Assembly (NCBI RefSeq): GCF_004339595.1
Contig: NZ_SMFU01000009.1
Coordinates: forward strand, 434,001 to 498,000
Direction: 5' to 3'
DNA length: 64,000 nucleotides
Source: Marinobacterium mangrovicola
GTDB lineage: Bacteria; Pseudomonadota; Gammaproteobacteria; Pseudomonadales; Balneatricaceae
The notes under the pieces: model-generated
Databases searched by the model: none
What the model was told of the DNA's origin: nothing
Seen by the model: the letters and a program-made list of their open reading frames with translations, nothing else
In this document: in pieces, positions 35,585 through 45,273 of the stretch
How the letters are laid out: every line of letters starts with the position of its first letter
Position numbering within the stretch: the first letter of the stretch is position 1
Made by a program: the position numbers and the translations under genes

Positions 35585-37888
35585 TCAGTCTTCCCGCCCA
35601 GGCAGGCTTGGCCTGGTAAGACTGCCCAGACCCATCTTTTTCAACGATGTACGCAGGTATTGATGAATCGCCTCGGCGTCATCCATCCGCATCACCCGCT
35701 GCAGCAATGAATTCGCCTTGGCAAGACTGCAACCGCGAATAGCGGACTTCACTTTCGGCAGGTTATTGGAGTTCATCGACAGTACGTCGTATCCCATCGC
35801 CATCAGCAGCAGCGCACCGCCTGGATCGGCTGCCATCTCACCGCAGATCGAAACGGTCTTATGCTCTTTGCGAGCTTCCTGAGCGATAAACTGCAGCACT
35901 TTGAGCACCGCCGGATGATAGGGCGCGTAAAGGTCCGCCACACGGGGGTTGTTACGGTCCACCGCCAGCAGATACTGGGTCAGATCGTTGGAGCCCACGG
36001 AGATGAAATCCACCTTGCGGGCAAATCGGCGGGTCAGGTATACCGCCGCCGGCACCTCCACCATGATGCCAATGGGTGGGCGCTCCACATCCAGCCCCTC
36101 CTCCTGCAACTCACGCACGGCCCGGTCGATCTGCTCGATCGCCTCCTCGATCTCATGCATGCAGGTCACCATCGGCAGCATGATGCGCAGGTTACCGTAG
36201 CCCAGGGCCGCCCTCAGCATGGCGCGCACCTGCACCAGGAATATCTCGGGGTGGTCCAGCGTCACACGAATGCCACGCCAGCCCAGGAAAGGGTTTTCTT
36301 CACTGATCGGAAAGTAAGGCAGCGCCTTGTCGCCACCAATATCCAGCGTGCGCATGGTCACCGGCCTGGGCGCAAAGGCTTCAAGCTGGCGACGGTAGAT
36401 ATGCATCTGCTCCTGTTCGCTGGGGAAGAAGTCCCGCGTCATGAACGGAATCTCGGTGCGGTAGAGACCTATCCCCTCAGCACCCCGCTCCAGCGAACGC
36501 TCCACATCACTGGTCAGACCCGTGTTCACCCAGAGCGGCATACGATAGCCATCGGTGGTCTGGGCCGGCAGATCATGCAGTGTTTCCAATCCCGCAGCGA
36601 TCATCTGCTCTTCGCGCAGTATTTCGCCAAAGGCGTTTTTCAGGTCATCGGACGGGTTTACATAAACCCGACCGGTGTAGCCATCGAGGATGATGTCGCG
36701 ACCGTCCATCCGCGTGTAGGGCAGATCCACCACCCCCATGGCGGTAGGAATCCCCATGGAGCGCGCCAGAATAGCGGCATGAGAGTTACCCGAGCCACTG
36801 ACAGAGACGAGGCCTACCAACTTGTCTTCAGGCACCAGTCCCAGCATTGCCGGTGACAGATCATCCGCTATCAGCACGGTTTGATCGGGATATTCCACCT
36901 CGTGACTGCCGACGCCCTCCTGCAGGTGGCTGAGAATACGCCGCCCCAGATCGCGAATATCGGTGGCACGCTCACGCAGGTAGGCATCATCCATGGAAGA
37001 GAACTGGCGCACATGCTCGGCTACAACTTCACGCAGCGCCCCCTGGGCCCAGTTGCCGGCACGAATCCGCTCCACCACCTGGCCGGCCAGCGCATTATCT
37101 TCCAGCATACGCAGATAGACATCGAACAGCGCCTGCTCATCACTGCGCAGTCGCTGGGAGAGTGATTTACTCACCTCACGGATATCGTGACGCACCTGTT
37201 CCAGCGCTTCGGTGAAGGCCTCGACCTCACGCTCGATATTTTTGGCCCGCTTATCAGGCACGCCCTCCAGATCAGCCGGCAGGCTCGCCACGAATACCTG
37301 ACCTATGGCGATCCCCGGTGCCCCGGCCACACCGCTGAAACGGCGGTCCTGAACAATTTTTGCCGTACCACCCAGGTTGTTACCCACCGGCTGAATCGAA
37401 CCTGTGGCCTCAGCATGGGCAATAACACCGGCCAGCTGGGCCGATACGGTGACCAGAAACGCCTCTTCCGATTCATCGAAGCGACGGCGGTCATGCTGTT
37501 GCACAACCAGAACGCCCAAAACCTCGCCCTGGTGAATGATCGGCACCCCGAGAAAGGCATGAAAGCGCTCTTCACCGGTGGACTGGACGTAGATAAAGGA
37601 AGGGTGGAGGGAAGCATCCTCCAGGTTGATCGGCTCTGCCCGCTGCCCCACCAGGCCTACAACGCCCTCGGTGGGTGACAGACTGACCACTCCCACAGCT
37701 TCGAGGTTAAGCCCCTGGGTCGCTTTCAGCACATAGCGCTGGGTAATGGTATCAAGCAGATAGATGGAGCAGACCTGGGTATGCATGGCGCGCTGAATAC
37801 GCCTGACCGTCAGGTCAAGAACGGACTCAAGATCAGGGGCGGCACTGACCTCCTGGACTATTTTGCGCAATACGCTCAGCATCGCCAT
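35585..37888 (-). CDS. ptsP: Nitrogen PTS enzyme I (EI-Ntr)
   Basis: PtsP takes phosphate from PEP and passes it to NPr, starting the nitrogen-related phosphotransfer chain. The 767-residue product has an N-terminal GAF domain (residues about 1-150), the PEP-utiliser N domain, the swivelling domain with the phospho-histidine in GSGNSHAAILARSMGIPTAMG, and the C-terminal TIM barrel with GIGLYRTEIPFM and ICGEMAADPGG. It lies 37 bp behind rppH, as in pseudomonads and E. coli. Confidence 0.97.
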   Translation of the reverse strand: MAMLSVLRKIVQEVSAAPDLESVLDLTVRRIQRAMHTQVCSIYLLDTITQRYVLKATQGLNLEAVGVVSLSPTEGVVGLVGQRAEPINLEDASLHPSFIYVQSTGEERFHAFLGVPIIHQGEVLGVLVVQQHDRRRFDESEEAFLVTVSAQLAGVIAHAEATGSIQPVGNNLGGTAKIVQDRRFSGVAGAPGIAIGQVFVASLPADLEGVPDKRAKNIEREVEAFTEALEQVRHDIREVSKSLSQRLRSDEQALFDVYLRMLEDNALAGQVVERIRAGNWAQGALREVVAEHVRQFSSMDDAYLRERATDIRDLGRRILSHLQEGVGSHEVEYPDQTVLIADDLSPAMLGLVPEDKLVGLVSVSGSGNSHAAILARSMGIPTAMGVVDLPYTRMDGRDIILDGYTGRVYVNPSDDLKNAFGEILREEQMIAAGLETLHDLPAQTTDGYRMPLWVNTGLTSDVERSLERGAEGIGLYRTEIPFMTRDFFPSEQEQMHIYRRQLEAFAPRPVTMRTLDIGGDKALPYFPISEENPFLGWRGIRVTLDHPEIFLVQVRAMLRAALGYGNLRIMLPMVTCMHEIEEAIEQIDRAVRELQEEGLDVERPPIGIMVEVPAAVYLTRRFARKVDFISVGSNDLTQYLLAVDRNNPRVADLYAPYHPAVLKVLQFIAQEARKEHKTVSICGEMAADPGGALLLMAMGYDVLSMNSNNLPKVKSAIRGCSLAKANSLLQRVMRMDDAEAIHQYLRTSLKKMGLGSLTRPSLPGRED

Positions 37889-37925
37889 TCGAAGTGCCCC
37901 CTACTCTCTTAACGCTCTAGAACCT

Positions 37926-38420
37926 CTAACGCTCTGAAACCGGCTGCAGACGCGCCAGCTTCGGCGATAATTCTCGTAATGCTTTGCGGTACACCTCTCG
38001 CTTGAAAGACACTACCTGTCCAAGAGGGTACCAGTAACTGACCCAGCGCCAGCCATCAAACTCCGGCGAATCGGTCTCATCTATTTTCACTGCGTTGTCA
38101 TGGCTGAGCATGCGCAGCAGGAACCACTTCTGTTTCTGGCCCACACACACCGGGTGTGAGTGGCGCCGAATCATGCGTTTGGGCAGCCGGTAGCGCAACC
38201 AGCCTCGTGTTACCGCAAGAATTTCAACGTCTCGGGGCGATAGTCCGATCTCCTCTTTCAGTTCACGAAACATCGCCTGCTCCGGGGTTTCGCGCCCCTG
38301 AATGCCGCCCTGCGGAAACTGCCAGGCATCCTGCCCTATACGCCTTGCCCAAAGTACCTGACCCAGCGCGTTGACCAGAATGATGCCGACATTCGGTCTG
38401 AACCCGTCTGAATCGATCAC
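37926..38420 (-). CDS. rppH: RNA pyrophosphohydrolase
   Basis: RppH removes pyrophosphate from 5'-triphosphorylated mRNA and so triggers RNase E decay. The 164-residue product has the Nudix box at residues 38-60 ([23 protein letters not shown] split as G-x5-E-x7-REL-x-EE-x-G-L) and the start [15 protein letters not shown]. It is upstream of ptsP on the same strand, probably one unit. Confidence 0.97.
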   Translation of the reverse strand: MIDSDGFRPNVGIILVNALGQVLWARRIGQDAWQFPQGGIQGRETPEQAMFRELKEEIGLSPRDVEILAVTRGWLRYRLPKRMIRRHSHPVCVGQKQKWFLLRMLSHDNAVKIDETDSPEFDGWRWVSYWYPLGQVVSFKREVYRKALRELSPKLARLQPVSER

Positions 38421-38593
38421 AGTTTAATCCCGAAATAACTTATTAATATGAAGCTATTGTTCCATAGATCCACAATCAGGCAAATAGCCTGCCACTTAAG
38501 CATCAGTAACCTTTGCCTGCTAAAGCTATTCCCTTGATACAACGCCTCTTGCTAAGCGACAAACACACCTTTACACATATCGCCGTACGTTAC

Positions 38594-38622
38594 CCGACAG
38601 GCTTGATTGCATGCCCTATAAC
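38594..38622 (+). promoter_or_regulatory. Possible promoter of the HAD phosphatase gene
   Basis: CCGACA and TATAAC are 17 bases apart, about 60 bases before the GTG start. The -10 is good, the -35 weak, so this is tentative. The remaining rppH-HAD spacer (38421-38593) shows no gene or clear terminator. Confidence 0.35.
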
Positions 38623-38688
38623 CACCGCTTATCCTATTCGCTTTGCCCTTAACGCGCCGCAGCAGCGGCAGGAACGGAGTGCCAAGAC

Positions 38689-39345
38689 GTGCCCCTGGCT
38701 ATATTTGATCTCGACAACACCCTACTCAACGGCGATAGCGACCATGCTTGGGGAGAATTTCTCTGCCAACGCGGTATCGTTGACGAACAAGCCTACCGGG
38801 ACGCCAACGACCACTTTTTCCATCAGTACCAGAGCGGCACCATGGATATCCATGAGTTCCTGAATTTTGCCCTGCGACCGCTGGCCAATCACAGCGAAGA
38901 GCAGCTCAATGCCTGGCACGACGAATTTATGGCCGAATGTATCGAACCGATGATGCTTCCAGCCGCCCGAGCACTGCTCGACAAGCACCGCGATCAGGGC
39001 GACTTCCTGCTGATCATCACCGCAACCAACAGTTTTGTTACCGGCCCCATTGCCAAACGCCTCGGCGTTGATGCCTTGCTAGCTACGGAGCCGGAGCGGA
39101 TCGGCGATCGCTTCACCGGCCGCGTAGCCGGTACGCCCTGTTTCCAGGATGGCAAGGTAGTGCGGCTTGACGCCTGGCTGAAAGAAACCGGACACACGCT
39201 GGACGGGAGCAGCTTCTACAGCGACTCCCGTAACGATCTACCCCTGCTGGAAAAGGTGGATAACCCCGTGGCGGTCAATCCCGACGACGCTCTGGCCGCA
39301 ACTGCCCGCGACCGGGGATGGCCGATTATGGACCTGCGCACCTGA
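38689..39345 (+). CDS. HAD-family phosphatase (possible histidinol-phosphatase)
   Basis: The 218-residue product starts with GTG, nine bases after GGAG. HAD motif I is DLDNT at residues 7-11, motif II lies around TATNSF, and motif III-IV is YSDSRNDLPLL, the HAD-IB arrangement of SerB-like enzymes. It is divergent from rppH-ptsP, the neighbourhood of Pseudomonas PA0335, which has been reported to be a histidinol-phosphate phosphatase. That function is a reasonable but unproven transfer; phosphoserine phosphatase activity is the alternative. Confidence 0.88.
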   Translation: MPLAIFDLDNTLLNGDSDHAWGEFLCQRGIVDEQAYRDANDHFFHQYQSGTMDIHEFLNFALRPLANHSEEQLNAWHDEFMAECIEPMMLPAARALLDKHRDQGDFLLIITATNSFVTGPIAKRLGVDALLATEPERIGDRFTGRVAGTPCFQDGKVVRLDAWLKETGHTLDGSSFYSDSRNDLPLLEKVDNPVAVNPDDALAATARDRGWPIMDLRT

Positions 39346-39372
39346 GAGAAACCAGTCTGACCAAGACTGCTG

Positions 39373-39789
39373 TCAGATCGCGACCTTGCACTCACGCAGG
39401 GTCCGGTTCAGCTCCATCATCACCTGACGCCGGGTGATCATGCCCACCAGACGACCGTTTTCCACCACCGGATAGTTTTTCGGCCTAGCCTTGCTCATCT
39501 GCTGTGCCAGGTCGATAACACTGTCCGAGGGTGAAACACACAGGGGTTCCTGGTGCATGATATCGGCTACCTGAATGCGGGCATCGCAGTAATAGCTGCT
39601 GCTGACCAGATATCTCAGGCAGTCATGCTCGGACAGAAAGCCGACCACCTCCTTGCGATCGCCCACCACCGGCAGACCCAGCTGTCCGGACACCAGAATC
39701 AGCTCTACCGCTTCCGATAGTGCCATCTGGCCAGACAGCGGGTGCGTCACCGGGAACATCAGGTCACGCACCTGTTTCTGATGAAGCAT
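39373..39789 (-). CDS. CBS-domain pair protein
   Basis: A 138-residue cytosolic protein made almost only of two CBS motifs (residues about 5-65 and 75-130), which bind adenine nucleotides and act as energy or ligand sensors. The second repeat has NYPVVENGRLVGMITRRQVM. It has no effector domain, so it probably works with a partner. It is convergent with the HAD gene and follows the aldo/keto reductase gene by about 86 bp. Function not assigned. Confidence 0.85.
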   Translation of the reverse strand: MLHQKQVRDLMFPVTHPLSGQMALSEAVELILVSGQLGLPVVGDRKEVVGFLSEHDCLRYLVSSSYYCDARIQVADIMHQEPLCVSPSDSVIDLAQQMSKARPKNYPVVENGRLVGMITRRQVMMELNRTLRECKVAI

Positions 39790-39875
39790 GACCGACCCTC
39801 CTTTAAACGTTAGTCATTGCGACTAAAGTGTGGCAAAGGATCAGCGCTTTTGCCCGCGGCCGGGCAATTATTTCA

Positions 39876-40913
39876 TCAGGGGCAGGGGTAGGTGTAACGG
39901 TTATGCAGCGCTTCGATCTGCTCAACCAGCTCATCGCTGAGCTGTAGATCCACCGAGGCGATATTCGCGCGCAGCTGATCCATTTTAGTGGCACCGATGA
40001 TATTACTGCCCAGGAAGTCTCGGCTATTCACATAGGCCAGCGCCATCATGGCGGGATCGAGGCCGGCATCTTTGGCAAGATTCACATAAGCCTCGGTAGC
40101 GGCCTGCCCATTTTCAGACAGATAACGGGCAAACTGCGGAAACTCCACCAGGCGGGAGCCTTCAGGGCGTGCACCACCGAGATACTTACCACTGAGCACA
40201 CCGAACGCCATCGGCGAGTAGGCCAGCAGATCTACCTCTTCACGCAGCATCACCTCGGAGAGACCCACTTCCAGCGAGCGGTTCAGCAGGTTGTAAGGGT
40301 TCTGCACCGAGATCGGACGCGGCAGATTATGCAGCTCCGCCAGTTGCAGGTATTTCATCGTGCCCCAGGCGGTCTCGTTGGAAAGACCGATATAGCGGAT
40401 CTTGCCCTCGTCCACCAGTTCGCCCAGCACCTGCAGGGTTTCCAGAATCGGCGCACCGTCTTTTTCCGGGCGGTGCTCATAAGCCAGCTTGCCGAAATAG
40501 TTGGCGACGCGGTCCGGCCAGTGCAGCTGGTACAGATCGACGTAATCGGTCTGCAGGCGGCTCAGCGAGTCTTCCAGCGCCTTGCGGATGTTGGCACGAT
40601 CAAGGTGCAGATTCGGACGCAGGTAGCTGATCTGTTCGCCAGGACCTGCTACCTTGGTAGCCAGCACCACCTTGTCACGACTGCCGCGGGCCTTCATCCA
40701 GTTACCGATATACTGCTCGGTATTGCCCTGATAGGCGGGGTCGGTCGGCACCGGGTACATCTCGGCGGCATCGATCAGATTCACACCCGCATCCAGGGCG
40801 TAATCCATCTGCTCAAACGCTTCCGCTTCGGTATTGGTGCGCCCGAACGTCATGGTACCCAGGGCAATACGGCTGACCCTGAGATCGGAACGACCCAGCT
40901 GTTTGTACTCCAT
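39876..40913 (-). CDS. Aldo/keto reductase (Tas-like)
   Basis: A 345-residue NADPH-dependent TIM-barrel oxidoreductase. I start at ATG 40913, seven bases after AAGGAG; a TTG one codon earlier is also open. Catalytic residues fit the family: Asp in LIDAAEMYPVP with its Tyr, a Lys in VVLATKVAG and His in DYVDLYQLHWPDR. C-terminal NIIGATKMDQLRANI binds the cofactor. The length equals E. coli Tas (346). Substrate unknown. Confidence 0.92.
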   Translation of the reverse strand: MEYKQLGRSDLRVSRIALGTMTFGRTNTEAEAFEQMDYALDAGVNLIDAAEMYPVPTDPAYQGNTEQYIGNWMKARGSRDKVVLATKVAGPGEQISYLRPNLHLDRANIRKALEDSLSRLQTDYVDLYQLHWPDRVANYFGKLAYEHRPEKDGAPILETLQVLGELVDEGKIRYIGLSNETAWGTMKYLQLAELHNLPRPISVQNPYNLLNRSLEVGLSEVMLREEVDLLAYSPMAFGVLSGKYLGGARPEGSRLVEFPQFARYLSENGQAATEAYVNLAKDAGLDPAMMALAYVNSRDFLGSNIIGATKMDQLRANIASVDLQLSDELVEQIEALHNRYTYPCP

Positions 40914-40951
40914 CAATGCTCTCCTTGATTAGCTCTCGGGCGCGAACTGCC

Positions 40952-42148
40952 TCAGCTTGCAGGCAACACACGCATGAAATAGGCCTTGAGATATTCGGTT
41001 TCGGGAATCGCCGGATGGATCGGATGATCGGCACCCTGGTAACCCTGGGCAAAGATCTGCGCGTAACGATCCAGCTCGCGGCTGTTGGAGCGCAACATAT
41101 CGACCAGACGCTCGCGCTGCAGATGCATGGAGCAGGACGCTGAGATCAGGATCCCGTCCTTGGCCAGCAGGCGCATGGCGTAGTTGTTGATACGGGCGTA
41201 GGCGCGCTCGCCATTCTTGATATCCTTGCGCTTCTGGATAAATGCCGGCGGATCGACGATCACCACATCGAAACGTTCCTTCTCTGCCACCATCGCCTTG
41301 CAGAGGTCGAAGGCATCGCCCTGCAGGGCACGGAAACGGCGTTCGCCATCGTTGATGCGGGCGTTTTCCGCGGCTACTTCCAGCGCGCCTGCAGACGCAT
41401 CCAGGCAGGACACCTCCTCGGCACCGGCGGCCAGCGCCTGGGCACCCCAGCCACCGACGTAGCTGAAGAGATCGAGCACCCGCTTACCCTTGACCATGGA
41501 CTGCATCCGGGCGCGGTTTTCACGGTGATCGTAGAACCAGCCGGTTTTCTGTCCGGTCAGCACCGGTGCCAGCAGGTCGACTCCGTTCTCACTGAGCGGC
41601 ACCAGCTCCGGCACCTGACCCTGAACCACCTCGACATAGGTTTCCAGTCCTTCCACCGAGCGCATCTTGCTGTCGTTGCGCAGCACGATGGCAGCCGGCT
41701 TGAAGACCCGGTTCAGCGCATCGATCACCAGGTCCTGCACCCGGTCCATACCGGCTGTGGCGACCTGGACCACGAAAATATCGTAGAAACGATCCACCAC
41801 TAGCCCAGGCAAGCCGTCCGCATCACCGAATACCAGCCGGTAGCAGGGCTTGTCGAACTGGGCATCACGCAGGGAAGCTGCCACTTTCAAGCGGTGAACC
41901 AGCAGCGAACGATCCAGCATATAGTCGGTATCGCGGCTGATAATACGACCGCAGATCAACGTATTCGGATTAACGTACGCCAGCCCCATCACCTTGCCGC
42001 GGGCGTTTTCGACACGCACTTGCTCGCCCGGCTCAAAAGATTTCAGCGGGGTGCGCTTGGTATCGACTTCATTACTGTAGATCCAGAGGTGACCACCGCG
42101 CAGGCGGCGGTCCGCATTGGCCTGTAGCACCAGGGGTTTGATGTTCAT
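40952..42148 (-). CDS. rlmI: 23S rRNA m5C1962 methyltransferase
   Basis: RlmI methylates C1962 of 23S rRNA. Starting at ATG 42148 gives 398 residues, against 396 in E. coli. An N-terminal PUA domain (residues 1-80, RRLRGGHLWIYSNEVD) precedes the Rossmann methyltransferase with LDLFSYVGGWGAQALAAGA for SAM, DPPAFIQKRKD and the catalytic cysteine in ISASCSMHL. An upstream extension of the frame has no start support. Confidence 0.95.
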   Translation of the reverse strand: MNIKPLVLQANADRRLRGGHLWIYSNEVDTKRTPLKSFEPGEQVRVENARGKVMGLAYVNPNTLICGRIISRDTDYMLDRSLLVHRLKVAASLRDAQFDKPCYRLVFGDADGLPGLVVDRFYDIFVVQVATAGMDRVQDLVIDALNRVFKPAAIVLRNDSKMRSVEGLETYVEVVQGQVPELVPLSENGVDLLAPVLTGQKTGWFYDHRENRARMQSMVKGKRVLDLFSYVGGWGAQALAAGAEEVSCLDASAGALEVAAENARINDGERRFRALQGDAFDLCKAMVAEKERFDVVIVDPPAFIQKRKDIKNGERAYARINNYAMRLLAKDGILISASCSMHLQRERLVDMLRSNSRELDRYAQIFAQGYQGADHPIHPAIPETEYLKAYFMRVLPAS

Positions 42149-42230
42149 AACTGCCGTATCGCTTGAAATGAGTGTCCCGGCACGAGGCCGGGACAAAGGG
42201 AAAAGCTAGTTTCCGCCAAAGCGGACACCG

Positions 42231-42620
42231 TTATTCGGATTCACACTGCTCAGCGTAAGTCTCTGCATCGAGCAGTGCATCCAGCTCTTCAGGATCGCTG
42301 ATTTTAACTTTGAAGAACCAGCCATCGCCGTACGGATCCGAGTTCACCAGTTCCGGCGATTCTTCCAGCTCTTCGTTGATCGCAACTACCGTGCCGCTGA
42401 CCGGCGCATAGATATCGGAGGCGGCTTTCACGGACTCAACAACGCCGGTTTCATCGCCGCTGGCGAGCTCCGCATCCAGTTCAGGCAGTTCCACGAATAC
42501 CACATCACCCAAGAGCTCCTGGGCATGATCAGTGACGCCGATGGTGACAATGCCGTCGCCCTCTTCGCGGATCCACTCGTGGCTGGCCACATACTTCAGT
42601 TCACTCGGGATATTGCTCAT
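42231..42620 (-). CDS. gcvH: Glycine cleavage system H protein
   Basis: GcvH carries the aminomethyl group on a lipoyl arm between the P, T and L proteins. The 129-residue product has the lipoylation site Lys in [17 protein letters not shown] (residue about 65) and the C-terminal [15 protein letters not shown]. It follows gcvT by 24 bp. The P protein gene gcvP is not in the window. Confidence 0.97.
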   Translation of the reverse strand: MSNIPSELKYVASHEWIREEGDGIVTIGVTDHAQELLGDVVFVELPELDAELASGDETGVVESVKAASDIYAPVSGTVVAINEELEESPELVNSDPYGDGWFFKVKISDPEELDALLDAETYAEQCESE

Positions 42621-42644
42621 CGTTTGATCCTTTAACTTTGAATC

Positions 42645-43745
42645 TCAGGAAAACTGTTTTTTGCCCCTGCGCACAAAGGGCGGTTTGACTACTTTAACCG
42701 CCAGACTCTTGCCGCGCATCTCGACCTGAGCACTGTCACCGGTATCAGCAGGCACCCGCGCCAGTGCTACAGAGCAGCCCAGGGTCGGCGCAAAGCCACC
42801 GCTGGTAATTTCACCCTCACCGCTATTATTGACCAGTACTTTCTGGTGAGCACGCAATACACCACGCCCCTCAAGCACCAGTCCAACCAGTTTAGTCGGC
42901 ACACCTTCGTTACGCTGCTTTTCGAGCGCATCGCGGCCGATAAAACGGCGCTCCTCGGGCTCCCAGGCAAGGGTCCAGGCCAGATTGGCTTCCAGCGGCG
43001 TCACCTGCTGGTTCATATCCGCGCCATAGAGGTTCAAACCGGCCTCAAGGCGCAGGGTATCACGTGCACCCAGACCACAGGGTTTGACTCCTGCGTCGAT
43101 CAGCGCCTGCCAGAAAGCAACCACCTCTTCATCCGGCAACATCAGCTCAAGACCATCTTCGCCGGTATAACCGGTGCGAGCGATAAACCAACCCTCGGAC
43201 TCCTGCCCCTGGAAGGGTTTCAAGCCATCGATCAAACGGGCGCGGCTTTCGCTAAGCACAGAAGCGGTCAGTTTAAGCGCGTTGGGGCCCTGCACAGCGA
43301 CCATGGCCAGATCCGGCTGTTCATTGAGACTGACATCAAAGCGTACGGCGCAATCAACCATCCAGGCCAGGTCCGCATCGCGGGTACCGCAGTTCACCAC
43401 CAGGCGGAACCATTCGCTGGTTCCCGGCTCGGTCATGCGGTAAACGATCAGGTCATCGATCACTCCACCCTTCTCATTGAGCATGGTGGTATAGAGCGCC
43501 TGTCCGGCATGTTTAAGTCGAGCCACATCGTTGGCAAGGAGATAACGCAGAAATTCGCTGGCCTGGCCACCGGAGATATCCACGATGGTCATATGGGAGA
43601 CATCGAACAGGCCGGCATCGGCTCGAACCTGGTGGTGCTCCTCCACCTGGGAGCCATAGTGCAACGGCATATCCCAGCCGCTGAAGTCGACCATTTTGGC
43701 ACCCAGTGCCAGATGCTGAGCATGGAGCGGTGTTGTTTTTGTCAT
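42645..43745 (-). CDS. gcvT: Glycine cleavage system T protein (aminomethyltransferase)
   Basis: GcvT releases ammonia from the aminomethyl-lipoyl arm and forms methylene-tetrahydrofolate. The 366-residue product has [18 protein letters not shown] near its start, the catalytic Asp in [10 protein letters not shown], folate-contacting [11 protein letters not shown] and [19 protein letters not shown]. It leads gcvT-gcvH. I looked for a glycine riboswitch in the 152-bp leader region and did not find one. Confidence 0.97.
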   Translation of the reverse strand: MTKTTPLHAQHLALGAKMVDFSGWDMPLHYGSQVEEHHQVRADAGLFDVSHMTIVDISGGQASEFLRYLLANDVARLKHAGQALYTTMLNEKGGVIDDLIVYRMTEPGTSEWFRLVVNCGTRDADLAWMVDCAVRFDVSLNEQPDLAMVAVQGPNALKLTASVLSESRARLIDGLKPFQGQESEGWFIARTGYTGEDGLELMLPDEEVVAFWQALIDAGVKPCGLGARDTLRLEAGLNLYGADMNQQVTPLEANLAWTLAWEPEERRFIGRDALEKQRNEGVPTKLVGLVLEGRGVLRAHQKVLVNNSGEGEITSGGFAPTLGCSVALARVPADTGDSAQVEMRGKSLAVKVVKPPFVRRGKKQFS

Positions 43746-43853
43746 CGTTCAACCCACGGGTTGAGGCCCCGGGCCGCGGTACACAACAGGGATACTTAGC
43801 AGGGAGTACGCGGCCGGCAGCATGAAAAAAAGGGATGACAATGTATCGGCAAT

Positions 43854-43886
43854 TCAGCGCCAGTTCAATGTTTGAACCGGCGCTGA
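43854..43886 (-). promoter_or_regulatory. Long hairpin downstream of ubiI
   Basis: Minus-strand TCAGCGCCGGTTCA pairs with TGAACTGGCGCTGA over 14 positions with one wobble around a five-base loop, 12 bases behind the ubiI stop. No T-tract follows directly, so it is either a 3'-end stabiliser or a Rho-assisted end of the ubi group. Confidence 0.6.
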
Positions 43887-43897
43887 GAATCAGCTTC

Positions 43898-45172
43898 TCA
43901 GGCCAGCGGTCGCCGCGCCAGACGGGGCACCTCGCCACGCAGCCCCATGGCCATAAGCACCAGATGCTGTTTGACTGGAGAGATACGGTCCATCAGGTTC
44001 ATACCGCTTGAACGCAGCAGCCGCAGCGGTGCCGGCAGATCGTCAAACAACCGCCTGAAGCCCTCCATCACCGCCGCGGTCTGGATATTATCGGCGCGAC
44101 GCATACGCTGGAAGCGGCGCAATACCGACTCCAGGGACCAGTTCTCGCCGCGCTCATGGGCATCAAGTATCACCTCGGCCAGCGCCGCCGCATCGAGAAA
44201 GCCCAGGTTCACGCCCTGCCCCGCCAGCGGGTGAATGGTGTGAGCCGCATCGCCCACCAGCGCCAGCCCCGCCTGCACATAGCGCTGCGCATGACGCTGA
44301 CGCAGCGGATGCACATGGCGTTTATCAACGCTCAGGATATGACCCAGGCGATGTTCAAACGCCTTGCCCAGGGCCTGGCAGAACGATTCATCATCCAGCG
44401 CCATCAGCTCACGGGCGTGGCCGGGCGAGGTGGACCAGACGATAGAAACGGTCCGACCGTTGGGATGGGCCAGCGGCAGCAGCGCCAAGGGACCGTCCTC
44501 AGTGAAACGCTGCCAGCAGGTGCTCTGGTGCGGATCTTCGGTCTCGATGGTGGTCACAATCGCATGGTGACCGTAATCCCACTCGGTAGCGCCCATACCG
44601 GTCAACGCTCTGACACGGGAGTTGGCGCCATCGGCAGCGACCAGCAAACGGGTTTCGATACTGCGGCCATCGCCAAGACGTACCTGGCGTGCACCCAGCG
44701 GATCCGGGGAGGTGATCGATTCGATCTTCACGCCGGTGTCGAACTGGATATTCTCGGCCTGCTGCATCACCCGATACAGCGCCGCCAGGGTGACGCGGTT
44801 TTCGACGATATGCCCCAGACAGGGTTCGTGCAGCTCATCGGCGCCAAAGTGGATTTCACCGCGTCCGGTACCATCCCAGACGCGCATATCGGTGTAGGCG
44901 CTGGCACGGGTGTCGAGAATATGGGGCCAGGCGCCAAGATGAGTCAGCAGTTGCTGTGAGGCGCAGGTGAGCGCACTGACACGCGGGTCAAACCCTGCTT
45001 CGGTCAGCATCGGCAGCGCTTCGAGCAGCTGCTTCGGGCGATCCTCGCGGCTTTCAAGGATGCGGATATTGAGCCCGGTGGGCGCGATAGCGCAGGCCAG
45101 GGCCACACCGACCATGCCGCCACCCACAATCAGGATATCCACAGATTCGGTTACCGCTTCGGCTGTCGACAC
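43898..45172 (-). CDS. ubiI: Ubiquinone hydroxylase UbiI/VisC-type flavoprotein
   Basis: A 424-residue class A FAD monooxygenase, probably hydroxylating C5 of the ubiquinone ring. The start is GTG at 45172, six bases after AGAGG. Motifs are GGGMVGVALACAI (FAD, residues about 17-29), ADGANSRVR in the middle and GDAAHTIHPLAGQGVNLGFLDA. It follows ubiH, with 89 bp carrying short tandem repeats between. UbiI, UbiF and UbiH are alike, so the exact hydroxylation position is uncertain. Confidence 0.9.
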   Translation of the reverse strand: MSTAEAVTESVDILIVGGGMVGVALACAIAPTGLNIRILESREDRPKQLLEALPMLTEAGFDPRVSALTCASQQLLTHLGAWPHILDTRASAYTDMRVWDGTGRGEIHFGADELHEPCLGHIVENRVTLAALYRVMQQAENIQFDTGVKIESITSPDPLGARQVRLGDGRSIETRLLVAADGANSRVRALTGMGATEWDYGHHAIVTTIETEDPHQSTCWQRFTEDGPLALLPLAHPNGRTVSIVWSTSPGHARELMALDDESFCQALGKAFEHRLGHILSVDKRHVHPLRQRHAQRYVQAGLALVGDAAHTIHPLAGQGVNLGFLDAAALAEVILDAHERGENWSLESVLRRFQRMRRADNIQTAAVMEGFRRLFDDLPAPLRLLRSSGMNLMDRISPVKQHLVLMAMGLRGEVPRLARRPLA

Positions 45173-45231
45173 CGTGCACCTCTACTCTCAATTAATCTCA
45201 ATGCAGCTTTATTTCAGTGAAGCTTTTCATT

Positions 45232-45273
45232 AGTGGAACTTGATATCAGTGGAGCTTGATATCAGTGGAGCTT
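45232..45273. repeat. 16-bp tandem duplication over the ubiH stop codon
   Basis: A unit of the form AGTGGAGCTTGATATC occurs twice in full (45232-45247, 45248-45263, one mismatch) and a third time in part (45264-45273). The third copy lies in the last codons of ubiH, so each unit carries a copy of its Leu-His-stop end. Confidence 0.85.

Noticed and set aside
43746..43897. Glycine riboswitch upstream of gcvT
   Set aside because: I looked for tandem glycine-aptamer cores and found none; the spacer holds the ubiI-side hairpin and GC-rich repeats only.
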